Shown piece after piece: positions 1 to 6,064 of a stretch of 14,777 nt of DNA; positions within the stretch are counted from its first letter, which is position 1; every line of letters starts with the position of its first letter. The notes below the pieces were generated by a model. It was not told where the DNA came from and did no database searches. It saw only the letters and a list, made by a program, of their open reading frames with translations. The DNA is from Lachnospiraceae bacterium UBA1755 (GTDB lineage: Bacteria > Bacillota > Clostridia > Lachnospirales > Lachnospiraceae), in NCBI GenBank assembly GCA_002314805.1, contig DCHJ01000022.1, positions 853-15,629 on the forward strand. Direction: 5' to 3'. A program made the translations under genes and the position numbers.

Positions 1-221
1 CCGTCCTTGGCATTTCTCTTGAAATCAATGATCCTGTACTTTCTTCTTGATCCGCCACCGCGGTGTCTTACTGTGATCTTACCCTCGTTATTACGTCCTG
101 CATTCTTCTTAAGTGATGCTGTGAGGCTTCTCTCAGGAGCTGACTTTGTGATCTCAGCGAAGTCATAACCTGACATTGCTCTTCTGGACGGAGTATAAGG
201 GCCATACTTCTTAATTCCCAT
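1..221 (-). CDS. rplB: 50S ribosomal protein L2, N-terminal part (cut by window edge)
   Basis: L2 binds 23S rRNA near the peptidyl-transferase centre and is needed for subunit joining. The ATG is at 221-219, preceded by an AAGGAG ribosome binding site in the 41-base gap after rplW. Only 73 codons and two further bases fall inside the window. The translation begins MGIKKYGPYTPSRR and contains the family motif VRHRGGGSRRKYRIIDFKR at about residues 51-69, where many L2 proteins have HKRKYR. The position directly after rplW matches the conserved S10 operon order. The rest of the gene, about 200 codons, lies beyond base 1. The identification rests on both sequence and gene order and is secure. Confidence 0.96.
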   Translation of the reverse strand, partial: MGIKKYGPYTPSRRAMSGYDFAEITKSAPERSLTASLKKNAGRNNEGKITVRHRGGGSRRKYRIIDFKRNAKD

Positions 222-262
222 TTTGTTCTCCTTTTATCACGGATTAGTACCGTATAGTTTAA

Positions 263-562
263 TTAAAGGCCTTCAACGATGTCGATATCCTTGCTGTCAG
301 CTGCAAGCTGTACAATAGCCTTCTTCTGCTTTGCAGTCCTTCCGACTGTCATGCCGCGGCGCTTCTTCTTGCCGTCGAGGTTCATTGTGTTGACCTTCTC
401 TACCTTGGTCCCCGGGAACATCTTCTCAACTGCTTCCTTGATCATGATCTTGTTAGCTTCCGGATGAACCATGAAGGTATACTTCTTAGTTGCCATTCCT
501 GCCATGCTCTGCTCTGTAAGTACAGGACGAAGCAGCACATCGTAATACTGAACGTTAGCCAT
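263..562 (-). CDS. rplW: 50S ribosomal protein L23
   Basis: L23 is a 23S rRNA-binding protein at the polypeptide exit tunnel, where trigger factor and the signal recognition particle dock. The 99-residue product is the normal family length. It shows the typical early segment DVLLRPVLTEQS (residues 8-19), the YTFMVHPEANK strand and the VNTMNLDGKKKR basic loop. Its ATG overlaps the rplD stop by one base (TAATG), so translation is probably coupled. A clear AGGAGG lies inside the end of rplD, about nine bases before the start. It is the fourth gene of the S10 operon. Confidence 0.97.
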   Translation of the reverse strand: MANVQYYDVLLRPVLTEQSMAGMATKKYTFMVHPEANKIMIKEAVEKMFPGTKVEKVNTMNLDGKKKRRGMTVGRTAKQKKAIVQLAADSKDIDIVEGL

Positions 563-1182
563 TATGCATATACCTCCTCTATAGTATTGATAACCGACTT
601 CTCTGCCACAACCGTGTCATACTTCAGGATATCGTATGTGTTGAGTGTGAACGGGGATGCCAGCTTAACACCCTTGATGTTTCTTGTAGAGAGCATTGTG
701 TTCTTCTCTCCTTCAGGGCAGACAACAAGTGCCTTCTTCACACCCAGATTTCCGAGTGTCTTTGCCATCTTTGCTGTCTTGATCTCTGTCATTGCAAAAT
801 CATCAACGATCTTGAACTTGCCCTCTGCAACTCTGGAAGAAAGTGCGCACTTGAGTGCGAGTCTCTTCTCCTTGCGGTTAAGTGTGATAGTGTAATCACG
901 CGGTACCGGAGCGAATACAACGCCGCCGTGTCTCCACTGAGGAGCTCTTGTCGAACCCTGACGTGCATGTCCTGTACCCTTCTGTCTCCAGGGCTTGATG
1001 CCGCCGCCGGAAACCTCGGCACGTGTCTTAGCCTTCTGTGTACCCTGACGCTTGTTGGCGAGCTGAGCAACAACTGCCATATGAAGGATATGCTCATTAA
1101 CTTCTACGCCGAATACTGCATCGTTTAATTCTAACTTACCAACTTCCTTACCGTTGATATCATATACTGATACGTTAGCCAT
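562..1182 (-). CDS. rplD: 50S ribosomal protein L4
   Basis: L4 is a primary 23S rRNA-binding protein whose long loop lines the exit tunnel. The 206-residue product has normal length. The tunnel-loop motif is at about residues 63-93, with KPWRQKGTGHARQGS followed by RAPQWRHGG, a region known from the family for macrolide-resistance changes. The ATG at 1182 is preceded by AAAGGAGG. The spacer to rplC is 24 bases and the stop overlaps the rplW start. In gammaproteobacteria L4 also represses the S10 operon by binding its leader. Whether that happens here is not shown, but the long leader upstream of rpsJ makes the question reasonable. Confidence 0.97.
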   Translation of the reverse strand: MANVSVYDINGKEVGKLELNDAVFGVEVNEHILHMAVVAQLANKRQGTQKAKTRAEVSGGGIKPWRQKGTGHARQGSTRAPQWRHGGVVFAPVPRDYTITLNRKEKRLALKCALSSRVAEGKFKIVDDFAMTEIKTAKMAKTLGNLGVKKALVVCPEGEKNTMLSTRNIKGVKLASPFTLNTYDILKYDTVVAEKSVINTIEEVYA

Positions 1183-1206
1183 TTCGTTAATTCCTCCTTT
1201 CCTTCA

Positions 1207-1884
1207 TCAAGCCTTTACTGTCTCTTTGAGAGTGATGAGGCCCTTCTTCGGTCCCGGAACCGATCCCTTTACAAGGATGAGGTTCTTCTCTGCATCAACT
1301 CTTACTACTTCAAGATTCTGTACTGTTACCTGTACTGCGCCCATATGGCCCGGCATTCCCTTGCCTCTTCTTACGCGGCTCGGATCTGATGATGAACCGT
1401 TGGAACCCTGATGACGATGGAACTTGGAACCATGTGCCATCGGTCCTCTGTGCTGGTTGAATCTCTTGATCGTACCCTGGAAGCCTTTTCCCTTTGAGAT
1501 CGCCGTTGCATCGATCTTGTCGCCGTCGGCAAAGATGTCAGCCTTGATCTCGTCCTTTACGCTGTACTCAGCTGCGTTCTCAAATCTGAACTCTCTGAGG
1601 TAGCGTCCTACAGGATAAACATCCCTCTTGGAACCGTTAGCCTTCTCGATCACCTCTGACTCGATGCCGGCCTTTGCAAGCTGTCCGGCTACCGGTCTGG
1701 TAACGAGCTTTGCTCTGATGCTTCCGAATGCGACCTGGATCGCATCGTAGCCGTCGTTCTCAGCGGTCTTTACCTTGGTTACCACGCAAGGACCTGCCTG
1801 AAGAACTGTTACAGGGATGAGCTGACCAGCCTCGTTGAAGATCTGTGTCATGCCAACCTTTGTCGCAAGTATTGCTTTCTTCAT
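1207..1884 (-). CDS. rplC: 50S ribosomal protein L3
   Basis: L3 is an early-assembly 23S rRNA-binding protein reaching the peptidyl-transferase centre. The product has 225 residues, slightly longer than the roughly 210 usual in Bacillus. The extra length seems to lie in the middle (about residues 55-100). The N-terminal MKKAILATKVGMTQIF and the central signature KGKGFQGTIKRFNQHRGP (131-148), followed by the GSNGSSSDPSRV stretch, are typical of L3. The start at 1884 has an AGAAGGAG ribosome binding site. It is separated from rpsJ by an unusually long 144-base spacer with two hairpins. Confidence 0.97.
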   Translation of the reverse strand: MKKAILATKVGMTQIFNEAGQLIPVTVLQAGPCVVTKVKTAENDGYDAIQVAFGSIRAKLVTRPVAGQLAKAGIESEVIEKANGSKRDVYPVGRYLREFRFENAAEYSVKDEIKADIFADGDKIDATAISKGKGFQGTIKRFNQHRGPMAHGSKFHRHQGSNGSSSDPSRVRRGKGMPGHMGAVQVTVQNLEVVRVDAEKNLILVKGSVPGPKKGLITLKETVKA

Positions 1885-1908
1885 TTTTCTCTCCTTCTTC
1901 CTACAGCG

Positions 1909-2010
1909 GAGCCCACAGCTTATCGCCTTGTACGGGGCTCATATTAGCAGAATTGATTTTTTGCTTTGTTACGTGTTCCTTACTTTGGATCTGCGGGATG
2001 CGCACCCGCA
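1909..2010 (-). other. Two hairpins in the rpsJ-rplC spacer
   Basis: The 144-base gap between rpsJ (ends 2029) and rplC (starts 1884) contains two inverted repeats. The first in transcription order is TGCGGG (2010-2005) and CCCGCA (1997-1992) with a 7-base loop. The second is GAGCCC (1940-1935) and GGGCTC (1914-1909) with a 20-base loop that can form a few more internal pairs. It ends about 12 bases before the rplC ribosome binding site. Neither is followed by a T-run, so they are not standard terminators. They could control rplC translation or mRNA processing. This is inference from sequence only. Confidence 0.45.
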
Positions 2011-2028
2011 ATTCCCGGTCTGCGAAGT

Positions 2029-2346
2029 TTATCTTGTCTTCATCTTAATGTCGACATGAACTCCTGCAGGCATCTCAAGTCTTGAAAGTGCATCGATGGT
2101 CTTCTCCGACGGAGCAATGACATCGATAAGTCTCTTGTGAGTTCTCTGCTCGAACTGTTCACGTGAGTCTTTGTACTTATGAACTGCCCTGAGGATGGTA
2201 ACTACTTCCTTCTTTGTCGGAAGCGGTACCGGACCTGATACCAGAGCACCTGTCTTCTTAACAGTATCAACGATCTTTGCCGCAGAACTGTCAACGAGCT
2301 GATGATCATAAGCCTTAAGTGTGATTCTCATTACCTGACTTGCCAT
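2029..2346 (-). CDS. rpsJ: 30S ribosomal protein S10 (NusE)
   Basis: S10 sits in the head of the 30S subunit and, as NusE, also joins transcription antitermination complexes. The 105-residue product is the standard length. It starts MASQVMRITLKAYDHQLVDS and carries the conserved VSGPVPLPTKKE loop (36-47) and the SREQFEQRTHKRLID segment (61-75). The reading frame stays open upstream to about 2400, but the ATG at 2346-2344 is chosen because AAAAGGAGG precedes it at normal spacing and it matches the family N-terminus. It is the first gene of the S10 operon, about 290 bases downstream of a strong candidate promoter. Confidence 0.97.
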   Translation of the reverse strand: MASQVMRITLKAYDHQLVDSSAAKIVDTVKKTGALVSGPVPLPTKKEVVTILRAVHKYKDSREQFEQRTHKRLIDVIAPSEKTIDALSRLEMPAGVHVDIKMKTR

Positions 2347-2636
2347 AAAAAAAGTCGCCTCCTTTTCGAACTTTTGGTTCAACAAGTGGTGACTGTACAC
2401 ATGCCCTTACACGCGTCCGTGAGTGTCGTATTATTTCCCACATCCCCGCATAATCCCGGCTTTTGTAATTTGCGTGAGTTTCCTTAATGGACTTGCGCTA
2501 AATACTCATTATGCTGTACAGTGACTTGTCGCCATAATGCTACATGACTTTCGCTCCACGAAGTTCCCTGCAGGCGCTTTGTACTTTTTTGTCACGCCAA
2601 CAGCAATTTTCGCTTCCAAGCTATCTTGTCACAGCG
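2347..2636 (-). promoter_or_regulatory. Long 5' leader of the S10 operon
   Basis: About 290 nt lie between the predicted transcription start and the rpsJ ATG, with no credible gene. A hairpin CATTATG (2539-2533) with CATAATG (2513-2507) has a 19-base loop. Eight loop bases (2522-2515, ACTGTACA) are exactly complementary to TGTACAGT at 2399-2392, about 45 bases before the rpsJ start, so a pseudoknot is possible. A GGAG sequence (2557-2554), eight bases before ATG-TAG (2545-2540), forms a start-stop element. A nine-codon frame with stop follows (2535-2509). The first structure and the loop pairing are visible in the sequence. A regulatory role, for example autoregulation by a ribosomal protein, is inferred. 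Confidence 0.5.
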
Positions 2637-2642
2637 TTGTCT

Positions 2643-2671
2643 ACTATAACAGATTAATCGGTTTAGTGCAA
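2643..2671 (-). promoter_or_regulatory. Sigma-A type promoter of the S10 operon
   Basis: Reading the minus strand, TTGCAC (2671-2666) and TATAGT (2648-2643) are separated by exactly 17 bases. Each matches the consensus at four or five of six positions. Directly upstream (about 2695-2675) are two A-tracts resembling an UP element, as expected for a strong ribosomal-protein promoter. Transcription would start near 2636, giving a leader of about 290 nt. No other candidate this good was found between the preceding GNAT gene and rpsJ. Confidence 0.75.
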
Positions 2672-2710
2672 GTACTTTTTTTGATTTTTTAAACTTTCCC
2701 GGGCGTGTCG

Positions 2711-2764
2711 CAAAACCGCGGAGAGCGCACCGGTTTTGATCGGATTCTTACCACAATATGTGGT
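2711..2764 (-). terminator. Two hairpins after the GNAT gene, possible weak terminator
   Basis: Just after the GNAT stop (2768-2770), the transcript can form ACCACA/TGTGGT with a 3-base loop (2764-2759 with 2755-2750). It can then form an 8-bp stem CAAAACCG/CGGTTTTG (2738-2731 with 2718-2711) with a 12-base loop. Neither is followed by a proper U-tract, so intrinsic termination would be weak. They sit between the gene's end and the S10 promoter, where a terminator or a 3' stabilising structure is expected. Confidence 0.3.
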
Positions 2765-2767
2765 GGT

Positions 2768-3322
2768 TTATGAACTGCGGGTGCGCAAGGCGGCGGCTTC
2801 TCTCTCTTCCCATTCGTCTTTCAGTATTGACATAATAATTATATCGATATATCCATCAGAGCGAAGGTACTCTTCTCTCATTATTCCCTCCATCACAAAC
2901 CCTGACTTTTCGTATGCTGATATTGCCTGTAAATTATCGCACATTACTGTAAGAAATATTCTATGAAGCTTTAACTCACCGAAAGCATATCTCAGAATTA
3001 GTTTAGTAGCTTCCTTTCCGTATCCCCTGCCACGAGCCGATTCCTCTCCGATGAATATCCCATATTCTCCGCTATGATTTTTGTGGTCAATATTCTTTAT
3101 AAATACTGTCCCAATATCCTTATACCGTTCATCGTCTCTGACAGAAATAATGAACTGAGCACACTTCCCGCTCTTTACGCAACGCTCATAGTAAGCAATA
3201 TGCTGTTCCGCAGTGAGTTCATCCTGCGTGTACAGATACTTTTTGACTGAGTCCACATTGCGCCACTTTACGATATTATCAGTGTCACCCAGTTCTATTG
3301 TTCTTAAAGTCACTTCACCCAT
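2768..3322 (-). CDS. GNAT N-acetyltransferase, RimJ/RimL-like
   Basis: Predicted cytoplasmic acetyl-CoA-dependent N-acyltransferase of the RimJ/RimL (Acetyltransf_3) type. Members modify ribosomal-protein N-termini, small molecules or amino-sugar nucleotides. The start at 3322 gives 184 residues and is preceded by GGAG nine bases away. An upstream in-frame start at 3397 would run into the preceding gene and lacks this support. Residues 97-102 are RGRGYG, the intact acetyl-CoA pyrophosphate-binding loop, and DNLQAISAYEKSGF (129-142) is the usual C-terminal GNAT motif. It lies 55 bases after the L,D-transpeptidase with no terminator between, so the two are probably co-transcribed. It is distantly similar to the GNAT at 7998-8549. 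The substrate is unknown. The glycan locus suggests an amino sugar, while the neighbouring S10 operon could suggest a ribosomal protein. Confidence 0.85.
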   Translation of the reverse strand: MGEVTLRTIELGDTDNIVKWRNVDSVKKYLYTQDELTAEQHIAYYERCVKSGKCAQFIISVRDDERYKDIGTVFIKNIDHKNHSGEYGIFIGEESARGRGYGKEATKLILRYAFGELKLHRIFLTVMCDNLQAISAYEKSGFVMEGIMREEYLRSDGYIDIIIMSILKDEWEEREAAALRTRSS

Positions 3323-3377
3323 ATACAATATCTCCAAACATAACGGGAATATACCATATTCATCTTGAATCAATGTA

Positions 3378-4880
3378 TTACTGCGCAGCTGCATCATCGG
3401 CTGCTGCCTGATCTATTGACGCCTGTGCCTCTGCGGCCATTGCAGCCTGAGCTGCTGCATCATTCTGTGCGCTGATCACCGCAAGTGCCTCCTCATCCGT
3501 CGGATCATAATTCTGATCTCTTGGGATGGCCTGTGTGATCGCATCCTTCTCTACCGGTCCCTTGTTGTACTGCTCATTGTAGGTAATGACCGGAGTACCC
3601 AGCGGCACGTTTTTGTATATCCAGTTGGCATCGCAGGCTCTGAGCCTGATACATCCGCCCGAAACCGCATCATCGATGAAGTTATAATTGATGGCATCCA
3701 GAGTAAACGGATTTGGACTCTTGTAATAAAGGAGTGAATGCATCAGGAAGTTGCCTTTGAATCTTGTCAGCTTCTGACAATATACCGCTCCGGAGCCATC
3801 CTCGTCACCGTGCATGAACTTCCAGTCATACCTTGCATAGGTCTTGAAGGTGCCGATAGGCGTGTCCGGACCGCAGGATGTCATGAATGTCTTGTACGGG
3901 ATGATGAATCCGCCGCCGTCAGGATCATTAGCCATGATATACATCGTGCGCGTAGCCTTGTTGTATTTAATATTGTAGGAACCCGGCAGTCCCATGATCG
4001 GCTCAAGATCCTTTACTATCGACCCGTCTGCGTCCAGATAATACTTATAGCCGTCAATATACTGCCAGCCCGATGCTGCATTGCCGTCTATGAAATAGTA
4101 CTGCTTATCTCCAAGCCAGCCCCAGCCTGTGTAGGCGCGCCCGTCATATGTACCGTAATATGTATTGCCGTCCTGTGCGATATATACGCCTTCGTAGCCC
4201 TTGCCCTCCATAAGGTTCCTGCCGGAAGGCACCTGGCTCCCCTGAGGCTGGATCGATACTGCCAGCGCTACGATATATCTGTCAGTACCCATCGTACCTG
4301 TGATCTGACCGTTTTTTGCCCAGTCAAGGACAGTACCGTCGCTCATGACTACCTTATAATAGAGATCACCAAGTGTATCACAGTAGCCCTTCATACGGAT
4401 CTGTACGGCCTGTACTCTTGTCCCGTCATCGTTGATCGGTGTGTGCTCCTTGGAATTGCACCATGCGCTCCATCCGTGGGCATCACTGTAGACTCTGTAA
4501 TAATAGCGTCCCATACCCGCATGATCGCAGTACAGTCTCTGGAAGCCGTCCGGTGCATAGCAGTATTCCGTGGATGTGGACGGTACTCCATTGATGATCG
4601 GATCATTTGATCCGCTCTCAAATCTGTAATAGAGCATCGGCGTCATATCCAGGATTGGATCCTGAATAGCGCATACTCCAAGGCTGCCAAGACCCGCACC
4701 TGCTACTATCGCATCCAGATTGCCGGGGTGAGACTCGTAGGGTACCGAAACATAATTAGGTATACCGCCGCCTCCCCTGCCGTCGCCGGGACCTGCGAAT
4801 GCGCAGATGCTGCCTGCAATGGTCATTACGGCTGCAGCCATGAATATTGCTATTGTCTTAAATGTGATACTTTTTCTCAT
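3378..4880 (-). CDS. Secreted L,D-transpeptidase with wall-binding repeats
   Basis: Predicted exported YkuD-family enzyme that makes 3-3 peptidoglycan cross-links or attaches material to the wall. The ATG at 4880 has AGGAGG six bases upstream and begins a clear signal peptide (MRKSITFKTIAIF..., hydrophobic core, cleavage after AFA near residue 29). The mature protein has a ChW-like segment (about 113-212, with GWSAW and YYKVVMSDGTVLDW). Two or three choline/glucan-binding-type GW repeats follow (about 241-292), then the catalytic domain (about 302-434). Nucleophile Cys410 lies in SGGCIRL. The family motif has His where Gly408 stands, and the upstream conserved His is H381. The last 39 residues are Ala/Gln/Asp-rich. 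Total length is 500 residues. It is separated from rfbD by a 180-base gap with candidate promoters. The wall-anchoring context suits a surface-glycan locus. Confidence 0.9.
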   Translation of the reverse strand: MRKSITFKTIAIFMAAAVMTIAGSICAFAGPGDGRGGGGIPNYVSVPYESHPGNLDAIVAGAGLGSLGVCAIQDPILDMTPMLYYRFESGSNDPIINGVPSTSTEYCYAPDGFQRLYCDHAGMGRYYYRVYSDAHGWSAWCNSKEHTPINDDGTRVQAVQIRMKGYCDTLGDLYYKVVMSDGTVLDWAKNGQITGTMGTDRYIVALAVSIQPQGSQVPSGRNLMEGKGYEGVYIAQDGNTYYGTYDGRAYTGWGWLGDKQYYFIDGNAASGWQYIDGYKYYLDADGSIVKDLEPIMGLPGSYNIKYNKATRTMYIMANDPDGGGFIIPYKTFMTSCGPDTPIGTFKTYARYDWKFMHGDEDGSGAVYCQKLTRFKGNFLMHSLLYYKSPNPFTLDAINYNFIDDAVSGGCIRLRACDANWIYKNVPLGTPVITYNEQYNKGPVEKDAITQAIPRDQNYDPTDEEALAVISAQNDAAAQAAMAAEAQASIDQAAADDAAAQ

Positions 4881-4902
4881 GAAGTTCCTCCTCATGCTGT
4901 AT

Positions 4903-4954
4903 ATTATAAACGGTATGACCGGATGCAATATGCCGCAGCTGCGGCTGCAGTCAA
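4903..4954 (-). promoter_or_regulatory. Candidate promoters and 14-bp palindrome before the L,D-transpeptidase
   Basis: On the minus strand TTGACT (4954-4949) is followed after 16 bases by CATATT (4932-4927), giving a leader of about 40 nt. A second option uses the perfect TATAAT at 4908-4903 with a poor -35 (ATATTG, 4931-4926), giving a very short leader. Between the first pair of boxes lies GCCGCAGCTGCGGC (4945-4932), a perfect 14-bp palindrome. Its place in the spacer would suit a repressor operator, but it could also be a chance or hairpin element. Confidence 0.35.
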
Positions 4955-5012
4955 AAGCATAGCATAAAGCATGAGGAAATACCATTGATGTCATGAAAGC
5001 GTAAGATAATGT

Positions 5013-5032
5013 AAAAATGCGCTTCGCTTTTT
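5013..5032 (-). terminator. Weak candidate terminator after rfbD
   Basis: The transcript 28 bases after the rfbD stop reads AAAAAGCGAAGCGCATTTTT. This is a short GCG/CGC stem with an AAG loop, extended by A-U pairs past one bulged A and ending in a T-run. The GC part is only three pairs, so efficiency is uncertain. It sits at the end of the glycan genes and before the L,D-transpeptidase promoter region, which is where a terminator would be expected. Confidence 0.4.
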
Positions 5033-5060
5033 CATCACCTGACGATACCTTTCGGCGGGA

Positions 5061-5921
5061 TCATTGTGCTTCGCTGCCGAGTTCAGCCAGATATCTTGCC
5101 AGCGCATCCTGCCACGCAGGAAGTCTCTTAAATCCTGCTTCGTCCAGCTTACTCTTATCCATTCTTGAATTATGCGGTCTTTTTGCTTTTGCGGGGAATG
5201 CGTCTGAGGATACCGGCGTGACCTTAACATTCATCCCGGCCTGCCTGAATATCTCCACTGCAAAATCATACCAGCTGATGGTTCCTTCATTGGTAGCATG
5301 GTATCTTCCAAACTTATCTGTCCGGATCATGTCAACCAACAGCCTTGCCAGATCGGGGGTATATGTTGGCGATCCTATCTGATCATTGACTACGGATACC
5401 GCGCCACGCTCCTTTCCCAGTCTCAGCATGGTCTTGATAAAGTTGTTACCATGCAGACCGAATACCCAGGAAATGCGGACAATGAAATAATCCTTTACCG
5501 TATTCTCTACAGCCAGTTCACCCTCATATTTTGCATGCCCGTATACATTGAGGGGTCTTCTGTCCATATCATCCGGCTTCCATGGCGCTGTACCCTCTCC
5601 GTCAAACACATAGTCGGTCGAGATATACATCATCGGGATATTCAAATCTGCGCATATGTCAGCAATATTCTGAGTGCCCGTGGCATTGATCCTGTGTACC
5701 AGCTCCGGTTCATCTTCCGCTCTGTCCACCGCCGTATGAGCAGCACAGTGAATGACCGCATCGAAAGGTGCCAGTTCATGCATCACTTTTTCTACTGAAG
5801 CTTTATCCGTGATATCCATTTCCTGAATATCCACTCCGATCGCCTCAACGCCCTGATTCTCACATTCCTGCATTAAATCGGTGCCTAGCTGTCCCCTGGC
5901 ACCGGTAATAAATACCTTCAT
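5061..5921 (-). CDS. rfbD: dTDP-4-dehydrorhamnose reductase
   Basis: RfbD (RmlD) is the NAD(P)H-dependent last step of dTDP-L-rhamnose synthesis, reducing the 4-keto group. The start at 5921 gives 286 residues, the usual length. The frame is open for 39 more codons upstream, but those codons do not match the family N-terminus. The Rossmann motif GARGQLG is at residues 7-13, STDYVFDG at 101-108 and the catalytic YGHAK (Tyr127, Lys131) follows. The ribosome binding site (AAGGGA) is modest. A 143-base spacer with two hairpins separates it from rfbB, unlike the tight spacing of rfbA and rfbB. It is the last gene of the glycan cluster. Confidence 0.95.
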   Translation of the reverse strand: MKVFITGARGQLGTDLMQECENQGVEAIGVDIQEMDITDKASVEKVMHELAPFDAVIHCAAHTAVDRAEDEPELVHRINATGTQNIADICADLNIPMMYISTDYVFDGEGTAPWKPDDMDRRPLNVYGHAKYEGELAVENTVKDYFIVRISWVFGLHGNNFIKTMLRLGKERGAVSVVNDQIGSPTYTPDLARLLVDMIRTDKFGRYHATNEGTISWYDFAVEIFRQAGMNVKVTPVSSDAFPAKAKRPHNSRMDKSKLDEAGFKRLPAWQDALARYLAELGSEAQ

Positions 5922-6012
5922 CGCTAAATCTTCCCTTATATTATCGATTTCAGGATCATATATACTCCGGACCACATACGTTCTGATTCGCTGATTCACA
6001 GTTTCACCGGTA

Positions 6013-6060
6013 ATTGTGGCTGTCTTCAGCTGCCACAATGTACCTCAGCCGATCCGGCTG
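6013..6060 (-). other. Two hairpins in the rfbB-rfbD spacer
   Basis: Four bases after the rfbB stop the transcript can fold CAGCCG/CGGCTG with a 3-base loop (6060-6055 with 6051-6046). It can then fold ATTGTGGC/GCCACAAT with an 11-base loop (6039-6032 with 6020-6013). No T-run follows either stem, so these are not standard terminators. They may mark an mRNA processing or stabilising site between rfbB and rfbD. Confidence 0.4.
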
Positions 6061-6064
6061 CGTA

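Noticed and set aside
2347..2400. Upstream in-frame extension of rpsJ to about 2400
   Set aside because: It would begin at GTG and add 18 residues absent from S10 proteins. A strong AAGGAGG stands before the ATG at 2346.
2379..2402. Seven-codon upstream frame just before rpsJ
   Set aside because: The only purine-rich stretch is one base from its ATG, too close for a working ribosome binding site.
2567..2574. CCTGCAGG 8-bp palindrome in the S10 leader
   Set aside because: Short palindromes of this size occur by chance and nothing around it supports a function.
3323..3397. Longer start for the GNAT at 2768-3322
   Set aside because: It would overlap the end of the L,D-transpeptidase gene. A GGAG site supports the ATG at 3322.
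3738..4610. 290-codon open frame on the plus strand opposite the L,D-transpeptidase
   Set aside because: It lies fully inside a gene with a signal peptide and recognisable domains. Its translation resembles no family and it has no supporting ribosome binding site seen.
5922..6038. Upstream in-frame extension of rfbD by 39 codons
   Set aside because: The extension precedes the conserved MKVFITGARGQLG start, has no family similarity and crosses a hairpin region.
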